This document shows positions 1-5,708 of a stretch of DNA of 5,708 nucleotides, piece by piece (the first letter of the stretch is position 1; the number at the start of each line of letters is the position of its first letter). The notes beneath the pieces were generated by a model. It ran no database searches. It saw only the letters and a list, made by a program, of their open reading frames with translations, and had not been told where the DNA came from. The translations under genes were made by a program, and so were the position numbers. The DNA comes from Acidobacteriota bacterium (GTDB lineage: Bacteria; Acidobacteriota; Vicinamibacteria; Vicinamibacterales; SCN-69-37), in the NCBI GenBank assembly GCA_024653875.1, contig JANLHE010000266.1:1-5708 (forward strand). Reading direction: 5' to 3'.

Positions 1-1082
1 TTCAGTTCGCGGATGTTGCCGCGCCAGCGCGCCTGTTTCAGGGCCTCGAGGGCCTGCGTGGAGAAACGCGCGGGCCGCCGGTTGTTCTCGCGGCTGAACT
101 GCGCCACGAAGTGCGCGACCAGCGCCGGAATGTCTTCCAGACGCTCCCGCAGCGGCGGCGCGACGAGGGGGATCACGCTCAGCCTGAAGTACAGATCCTC
201 GCGGAACCGGCCCTCCGCGATCTCCGCTTCCAGGTCCTTGTTGGTTGCCGCAATGACCCGCACGTCCACCTTGATCGTTCGCGCGGAGCCCAGCCGCTCC
301 ACTTCGCCTTCCTGCAGCACGCGCAGGACCTTGGCCTGCGTCTTGGGACTCATGTCCCCGACCTCGTCGAGGAAGATCGTGCCCCGGTCCGCCTGCTCGA
401 ACTTGCCCGTCTGCTTTTCGGTGGCGCCGGTGAACGCGCCGCGCTCATGGCCGAACAGCTCGGATTCAATCAGTTCCTCCGGAATGGCCGCGCAGTTCAC
501 CTGCACGAAGCGCTCCTTCGCGCGGAGGCTGTTGCGATGGATCGCGCGGGCAATCAGCTCCTTGCCCACGCCGCTCTCGCCAAGGATCAACACCGTCGCC
601 GAGGTCGGCGCCGCGCGCCGCACCTGGTCCATGACCGTGCGCAGCCCCGCGCTCTCGCCCACCACCTGGTACCGTGTTTCCAGCGCCGATCGCAGTTGCC
701 GGTTCTCGCGCCGGAGGCTGCCCAGTTCCAGGCCCTCGCGCACCGCGTCGAGCACGTAGTCTTTCGACAGCGGCTTCTCGATGAAGCGGAACGCGCCCAG
801 GCGGCCGGCCTCGAGCGCGGTGGTCGTGTTCCCGTGCGCCGAGACAATGACCACGGGCAGCGAGTCGTTCATGCCGCGAAGCCGGCTGAGCACCTCGAGG
901 CCATCCATGCCGGGCATCTTCACGTCGAGAAACACCAGGTCCGGATGCTCCTTCTCCACCAGGGACAGCCCTTCCTGGCCCGAGCCGGCCACCAGCACCT
1001 CGTACCCGTCGTACTCGAGCAGCATCCGCATCGTGTCTCGGATCGCCGCCTCGTCATCAATCACCAGGAGTCGTTGCTTCAT
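1..1082 (-). CDS. Sigma-54-dependent NtrC-family response regulator (partial, C-terminus beyond window)
   Basis: The first 360 codons of a two-component transcriptional activator are present; the reading frame is open to the left edge. The receiver domain (about 1-120) has the acidic pair Asp9-Asp10, phosphoacceptor Asp53 in FLDVKMPG, Ser81 and Lys103 in the EKP motif, so it should be phosphorylated by a histidine kinase. The AAA+ activator domain has Walker A GESGVGKE at 168-175, the sigma-54-contacting GAFTGA loop at 215-220, Walker B TIFLDE at 235-240, sensor I around AATN (278-281), FREDLYFRL with candidate arginine fingers Arg294 and Arg300 (293-301), and sensor II WRGNIREL at 353-360, where WPGN is more usual. 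The C-terminal DNA-binding helix-turn-helix lies outside the window. The start is fixed: the in-frame TAA of the protease is only two codons upstream and no other start intervenes. No Shine-Dalgarno is visible, suggesting coupling to protease translation. No kinase gene is visible here, so the signal and target promoters are unknown. NtrX, AtoC or another NtrC-type subgroup are all possible. Confidence 0.95.
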   Translation of the reverse strand, partial: MKQRLLVIDDEAAIRDTMRMLLEYDGYEVLVAGSGQEGLSLVEKEHPDLVFLDVKMPGMDGLEVLSRLRGMNDSLPVVIVSAHGNTTTALEAGRLGAFRFIEKPLSKDYVLDAVREGLELGSLRRENRQLRSALETRYQVVGESAGLRTVMDQVRRAAPTSATVLILGESGVGKELIARAIHRNSLRAKERFVQVNCAAIPEELIESELFGHERGAFTGATEKQTGKFEQADRGTIFLDEVGDMSPKTQAKVLRVLQEGEVERLGSARTIKVDVRVIAATNKDLEAEIAEGRFREDLYFRLSVIPLVAPPLRERLEDIPALVAHFVAQFSRENNRRPARFSTQALEALKQARWRGNIREL

Positions 1083-1088
1083 GTGGGG

Positions 1089-2576
1089 TTACGCCGGATC
1101 GATCAGGATCGAATAGATGCCGCGGTCGCCGGTCAGCGGATCGAACACGAACAGCGCCACGGCGGCGCCGGGTGGCAACGCGGAGACGATCCGCTGGAAG
1201 TCCGCCACGCTGCCGATTTTCGTCCGGTTGATCTCGAGCACCACCTGGCCGCGGCGGACGCGCGCCTGGCGGGCCGGGCCCGCGGAGTCCACGTCGATGA
1301 TCATCACGCCCGTCATGCCGTCCGGCAGGGTGAAGCGCTTGGTTGTGGCCGCATCCAGGTCGCGCACGGTCAGGCCGAGCGGTCCCTGTTCCGGACTGAG
1401 CACGGGGCGCACGCCGCCCGTCGTGGACGGCGGGCGGACCGTCGCCGGCAGGGGGCGTTCCGTCAACTTGAGCGAGACGCTCCGTTTCGTGCCGTCGCGC
1501 CAGACGTCCATCCGCACCAACGCGCCCGGGACGCGCGCCGCGATGTAGCGAATCAGCGCTTCGTCGGACGCGATCGGCACGCCGTCAATGGCGGTGATGA
1601 GGTCGTACGGCCGCAGGCCGGCGCGCCCGGCCGGCGTATCGGCCGGCACGTCCTGCACGAGCGCCCCCTGGTTCCGCGCGAGCTGCAGCGCCGCCTGCAA
1701 TCGGGGCGTGGCGGTGGTCAGCACCACGCCGGCATAGCCGCGCGCCACGCGGCCGCGCTCGCGCAGCTGCGGCAGGATGCCGATGACCTGGCTGATGGGG
1801 ACCGCGAAGCCGATGTTCGACGCCTGCGAACTGACCGCGGTGGTCATGCCCACCACCTGCCCGCGGCTGTTGATCAGCGGTCCGCCGCTGTTTCCAAAAC
1901 TAATCGCGGCGTCGGTTTGAATGTAAGCGTCCAGGCTCTGGTCGTACAGCTTGCGTCCCAGAAACGACACCACGCCCACGGTCACCGAGTGCACGTAGCC
2001 GAGGGGATTGCCGATGGCGCACACCCATTCCCCGACGCGCAGCGCGTCCGAATCGCCCAGCGGAGCGACCGGGAGCGGGTCCGGCGCCAAGACCTGCAGA
2101 AGCGCGACGTCGATCGCGGGGTCGATGCCGACGACCGTGGCGCGCAGGACGCGGCCGTCGCCCAAGGTCACCGTGACGCGGTCGGCGCCTTCGATGACGT
2201 GATGGTTGGTGAGGATGAACCCTGCCGCGTCGATGATGAACCCGCTGCCCGACCCCTCCCGCGGCGCGTTGTTGTCGTCGGCCATGTCGCGCTGGAACCG
2301 GCGCGGCGCCCGGCTGCGGTCCTCGCGCGCGACCGCGTCCACGTTGACCACGGCACCGTTGATCCGCGCGGCCACCGCGGCAAAATCCACGGCCGCCGCG
2401 CTGCCGGCAGGCGTGCGCTCCGGGTCCATGCTGATCGACAGCGGGCGTGTCTCGAGCGCGGCCGGCGTCACGACGCCGCGACGGACGCCGGCGGGCACGC
2501 CTCCGGCCACCACCAGGCCGAGCAGAAAACTCACGACGCCGGCGAGCGCAACCCACGAGGCGGCAAGGGCCTTCAT
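1089..2576 (-). CDS. HtrA/Deg-type trypsin-like serine protease with two PDZ domains
   Basis: This 495-residue protein is an S1C-family (DegP/DegQ/HtrA-like) endopeptidase, expected to act in the periplasm or at the outer face of the inner membrane on misfolded or regulatory proteins. A hydrophobic segment at about 6-26 after Met-Lys is a signal peptide or membrane anchor; no clear cleavage site is evident. A low-complexity linker runs to about residue 105. The protease domain holds the complete triad: His126 in TNHHV, Asp156 in IDVALL and Ser230 in GNSGGPL. The segment before the serine reads AAISFGNSGG, where the usual family form is AAINPGNSGG. PDZ1 spans about 281-374 and PDZ2 about 399-480, each with a recognisable peptide-binding loop (GVVL and LGLT). 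The ATG at 2576 is preferred because of GGAG five bases upstream; a GTG at 2582 would add two residues and overlap the ligA stop by four bases. It ends in TAA six bases before the response regulator. The two-PDZ layout resembles DegP/DegQ more than one-PDZ DegS, but orthology to a named Deg protein is not established. Confidence 0.93.
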   Translation of the reverse strand: MKALAASWVALAGVVSFLLGLVVAGGVPAGVRRGVVTPAALETRPLSISMDPERTPAGSAAAVDFAAVAARINGAVVNVDAVAREDRSRAPRRFQRDMADDNNAPREGSGSGFIIDAAGFILTNHHVIEGADRVTVTLGDGRVLRATVVGIDPAIDVALLQVLAPDPLPVAPLGDSDALRVGEWVCAIGNPLGYVHSVTVGVVSFLGRKLYDQSLDAYIQTDAAISFGNSGGPLINSRGQVVGMTTAVSSQASNIGFAVPISQVIGILPQLRERGRVARGYAGVVLTTATPRLQAALQLARNQGALVQDVPADTPAGRAGLRPYDLITAIDGVPIASDEALIRYIAARVPGALVRMDVWRDGTKRSVSLKLTERPLPATVRPPSTTGGVRPVLSPEQGPLGLTVRDLDAATTKRFTLPDGMTGVMIIDVDSAGPARQARVRRGQVVLEINRTKIGSVADFQRIVSALPPGAAVALFVFDPLTGDRGIYSILIDPA

Positions 2577-2578
2577 CG

Positions 2579-4603
2579 TCACTCCGAGACAGTCATTATA
2601 AGCGCCTCGAACTGCGCCTCATCGAGCACGGGGACACCCAGCGTCCGCGCTCTGTCCAGTTTCGATCCGGCGTCGGCGCCCGCCACCACGTACCGGGTCT
2701 TCCTGCTGACCGACCCCGAGACCTTGCCCCCGCGCCGCTCGATGTCCGCCGCCGCCTCTTCGCGTGTGCGCGAGGCCAGGGTGCCCGTCAGCACGAACGT
2801 CCAGCCGGCCCAGGGCCCCGGCGCGGCGCCGGCATCCGCGTGGACATCCACCATCACCACGCCCTGTGCCGCCATGTCGTCGATCATCGCCGCGTTGGGT
2901 GCCTCATCAAGGAACGCGCGCACGGACCGGGCCACCACGGGGCCGATCTCATCCACACTCTGAATCTGCTCGACCGTGGCGGCCCGCAAGGCGGCCATGG
3001 TGCCGAACGCGCGCGCCAGCGCCCGCGCCGCGCCCTCGCCCACGTGGCGGATGCCCAGACCGTGCAGCACACGCCACACATCAACGGTCTTGCTCTTGTC
3101 CACCTCGGCCACCAGATTCGCCGCGGATTTCGGGCCCATCCGCTCGAGCGCAGCCAGTTGCTCCGCGGTGAGGCGATAGACGTCGGCGAACGTCCGGACC
3201 AGACCCGCCGAGACCAGCTGCTCCACCCGCTCCTCGCCAAGGCCTTCAATGTTCATCGCGCGCCTGGAGGCGAAGTGCTGCAGGCCCCGCCGGATCCGCG
3301 CCGCGCAGGAGGCGTTCTCGCAGCGCCAGACCACTTCCTCCTCGGGCTTGACCAGCGGCGCGCCGCAGGCCGGGCACAGGTCCGGCATCCGCCACGGCTC
3401 GGGCGGCGGATCGGGCCTGGCCTCCAGCACCGGCCCAATCACCTTCGGGATGATGTCACCGCCTTTTTCCACAAGGACCAGGTCACCGGGACGGATGTCG
3501 CGCCGGGAGACTTCCTGCTCGTTGTGCAGCGTGGCGAGTTGCACGGTGGTGCCGCCCAGTTGCACCGGTTCCAGCTCGGCGTACGGCGTGACCGCTCCCG
3601 TGCGCCCGACCTTGACGCCAATCCGCAGCAGGCGCGTGCGCGCCTGCTCGGCCGGAAACTTGAACGCGGTGGCCCATCGCGGGAACTTCGCCGTGGCGCC
3701 CAGCGAGGCGCGCAAGGCGAGGTCGTCGAGCTTGATGACGACGCCGTCTGTTTCGAACGGGAGCTTGTGCCGCGCCTCCCGCCACGTCTCGCAGAAGGCC
3801 GCCACGGCCTCGATGCCCTCGCAGGAGTGCCAATGGGTTTCCACGGGCAACCCCCACGCGCGCAGCGTGCGAAGCACGTCCGCATGGGTGTCGGTCACCG
3901 GTGCGGCGCCGGGCGGCAGCACGATCTGGTAGACGAACACGCGCAAACCGCGGCGGCGCACCACGGCAGGGTCCAGCGTGCGAATCGTGCCGGCGGCCGC
4001 GTTGCGCGGGTTGGCGAAGAGCGGCTCGCCCTCGGCCTCGCGTCCTTCGTTCACGCGCAGGAAGTCCGCCCGCGGGAAATACACTTCCCCCCGGACCTCC
4101 ATGCGGGCCGGGACGCTGCCGTTGAGCGTGAGGGGCACGGACCGCAGGCCCCGGATGTTCGAGGTAACGTCTTCCCCGCGCACGCCGTCGCCCCGCGTCA
4201 CGCCGCGCCGGAGCCGGCCGTCCTCGTAGGTCAGCGCGATGCTGAGCCCGTCAATCTTCAGCTCGGCGACGTAGGTGAGCGCGCTGTCCTCGGGGCGATC
4301 CAGGGCGCGGCACAACCGGGCGTGAAAGTCGCGCAGGTCCTCGAGGCTGTAGGCGTTGTCCAGACTCAGCAGCGGCTCGAGGTGCTCGACCGTGGCGAAG
4401 CCCTCGGCTGGCCGGCCTCCCACCCGCAGCGTCGGCGAGTCAGGGTCCGCGTGTTCTGGATGCGCGGCCTCCAGCGCGCGCAGTTCGCGCATCAGCGCAT
4501 CGAACTCCGCATCCGAAATCTCGGGGGCGTCGTCGACGTAGTAACGCTCTTCGTGGTACCGGATGCGGGTGCGCAGGTCGGCGATGCGATCGGCTGGTGT
4601 CAT
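2579..4603 (-). CDS. ligA: NAD+-dependent DNA ligase LigA
   Basis: This 674-residue protein has the full bacterial LigA architecture and normal length. It seals 3'-OH/5'-phosphate nicks using NAD+ in replication and repair. The Ia domain (about 1-70) carries the NAD+ (NMN)-binding motif with Tyr21, Tyr22, Asp31 and Asp35. The position equivalent to E. coli Tyr35 is Phe34. The nucleotidyltransferase domain has the adenylated lysine in KIDG (Lys116), GVTRGDG at 134-140, NPRNAAAGT at 198-206 and DGVVIK at 286-291. The OB fold begins near VGRTGAVTP (332-340). A four-cysteine zinc finger uses Cys410, Cys413, Cys428 and Cys433. Helix-hairpin-helix repeats follow (about 440-585), and a C-terminal BRCT domain starts near Trp601. 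The ATG at 4603 gives the expected N-terminus; only a weak AGG lies about 8 bases upstream, so coupling to the preceding gene is plausible. Its TGA stop abuts the protease start. It is presumably essential, as ligA is in most bacteria. Confidence 0.98.
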   Translation of the reverse strand: MTPADRIADLRTRIRYHEERYYVDDAPEISDAEFDALMRELRALEAAHPEHADPDSPTLRVGGRPAEGFATVEHLEPLLSLDNAYSLEDLRDFHARLCRALDRPEDSALTYVAELKIDGLSIALTYEDGRLRRGVTRGDGVRGEDVTSNIRGLRSVPLTLNGSVPARMEVRGEVYFPRADFLRVNEGREAEGEPLFANPRNAAAGTIRTLDPAVVRRRGLRVFVYQIVLPPGAAPVTDTHADVLRTLRAWGLPVETHWHSCEGIEAVAAFCETWREARHKLPFETDGVVIKLDDLALRASLGATAKFPRWATAFKFPAEQARTRLLRIGVKVGRTGAVTPYAELEPVQLGGTTVQLATLHNEQEVSRRDIRPGDLVLVEKGGDIIPKVIGPVLEARPDPPPEPWRMPDLCPACGAPLVKPEEEVVWRCENASCAARIRRGLQHFASRRAMNIEGLGEERVEQLVSAGLVRTFADVYRLTAEQLAALERMGPKSAANLVAEVDKSKTVDVWRVLHGLGIRHVGEGAARALARAFGTMAALRAATVEQIQSVDEIGPVVARSVRAFLDEAPNAAMIDDMAAQGVVMVDVHADAGAAPGPWAGWTFVLTGTLASRTREEAAADIERRGGKVSGSVSRKTRYVVAGADAGSKLDRARTLGVPVLDEAQFEALIMTVSE
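2582..2585 (-). promoter_or_regulatory. Shine-Dalgarno GGAG that favours the ATG start of the protease
   Basis: Reading the minus strand, GGAG occupies 2585-2582 and is separated by five bases (TGACG) from the ATG at 2576-2574, a normal spacing. The alternative GTG at 2582-2580 uses the last G of this same GGAG and so cannot be served by it. The site lies within the final codons of ligA, so ribosomes finishing ligA would be close to the next start. Confidence 0.55.
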
Positions 4604-4621
4604 GGGCCGGGCCTGCGCCGG

Positions 4622-5623
<1,002 letters not shown>

Positions 5624-5669
5624 AAATAGGGTCTCGCCTGACGCTCAGCGGTGAAGAAAAACTGTTGGG

Positions 5670-5699
5670 ATCAGACCACAGGTTTCGCAGGGGTGTCAA
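5670..5699 (-). promoter_or_regulatory. Candidate sigma-70-type promoter upstream of the prenyl synthase
   Basis: Read on the minus strand, a perfect -35 hexamer TTGACA lies at 5699-5694. It is followed after 18 bp by TCTGAT at 5675-5670, which matches four of six positions of the TATAAT consensus, including the first T and final AT. Transcription would begin near 5663, giving a leader of about 40 bases before the GTG start of the prenyl synthase. It is the only good match in the 85 bases available upstream of this gene and is placed to drive the whole four-gene run. The -10 match is imperfect and the promoter consensus of this organism is unknown, so this is a prediction from sequence alone. 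Confidence 0.42.
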
Positions 5700-5708
5700 C
5701 GCGGGACG

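Noticed and set aside
13..759. A 248-codon plus-strand open frame near the left edge
   Set aside because: It is antisense to the receiver-AAA+ regulator, whose motifs are intact in the other strand; the translation is Ser/Arg-rich without any domain.
111..2963. A 950-codon open frame on the plus strand
   Set aside because: It is the in-register antisense shadow of the response regulator and the protease, with the same skewed composition and no domain; its 3' end merely extends into a different frame of ligA.
5638..5648. Interrupted palindrome CTGACGCTCAG in the leader of the prenyl synthase, considered as an operator or hairpin
   Set aside because: Only four base pairs flank a three-base centre, which is too short to separate from chance; no second copy was seen nearby.
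5650..5670. T-rich stretch in the minus-strand leader, considered as a rho-independent terminator of an upstream gene
   Set aside because: The T run is not preceded by a GC-rich stem-loop.

Overview
This is a GC-rich bacterial window in which all four genes lie on the minus strand. Reading in the direction of transcription (high to low coordinates), they are a trans-polyprenyl diphosphate synthase, NAD+-dependent DNA ligase (ligA), a membrane-anchored or exported HtrA/Deg-type serine protease with two PDZ domains, and a sigma-54-dependent NtrC-family response regulator cut off by the window's left edge. The NAD+-dependent ligase identifies the organism as a bacterium. The GC bias and this gene order would fit an Acidobacteriota (Vicinamibacteria-like) or similar soil Gram-negative genome, but that placement is inference from general impression, not a search result.

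Layout. Positions 5624-5708 are a short leader with a candidate sigma-70-type promoter (TTGACA, 18-bp spacer, TCTGAT). Positions 5623-4622 hold the prenyl synthase, which starts at GTG. After 18 bp comes ligA (4603-2579). The protease starts 2 bp after the ligA stop at ATG 2576, or 4 bp inside ligA if the upstream GTG at 2582 is used, and ends at 1089. After 6 bp the response regulator starts at 1082 and runs off the window. Spacing this tight points to one polycistronic transcript. There is no intergenic stretch above 100 bp and no sign of tRNA, rRNA, CRISPR, insertion sequence or repeat array.

How the genes relate. The prenyl synthase should make the polyprenyl chain for a respiratory quinone or a carrier lipid. 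LigA seals nicks during replication and repair. The protease should handle damaged or regulatory proteins in the envelope. The regulator should turn on sigma-54 promoters when phosphorylated. The first two are housekeeping functions and the last two look like an envelope-stress or signalling pair; any functional tie beyond co-transcription is speculative. Catalytic residues are intact in all four products within the visible sequence.

I found no convincing novel system. The very long open frames on the plus strand (3-2963 and 2447-5614) are antisense shadows in codon register with the real genes, caused by near-complete avoidance of TTA, CTA and TCA codons.
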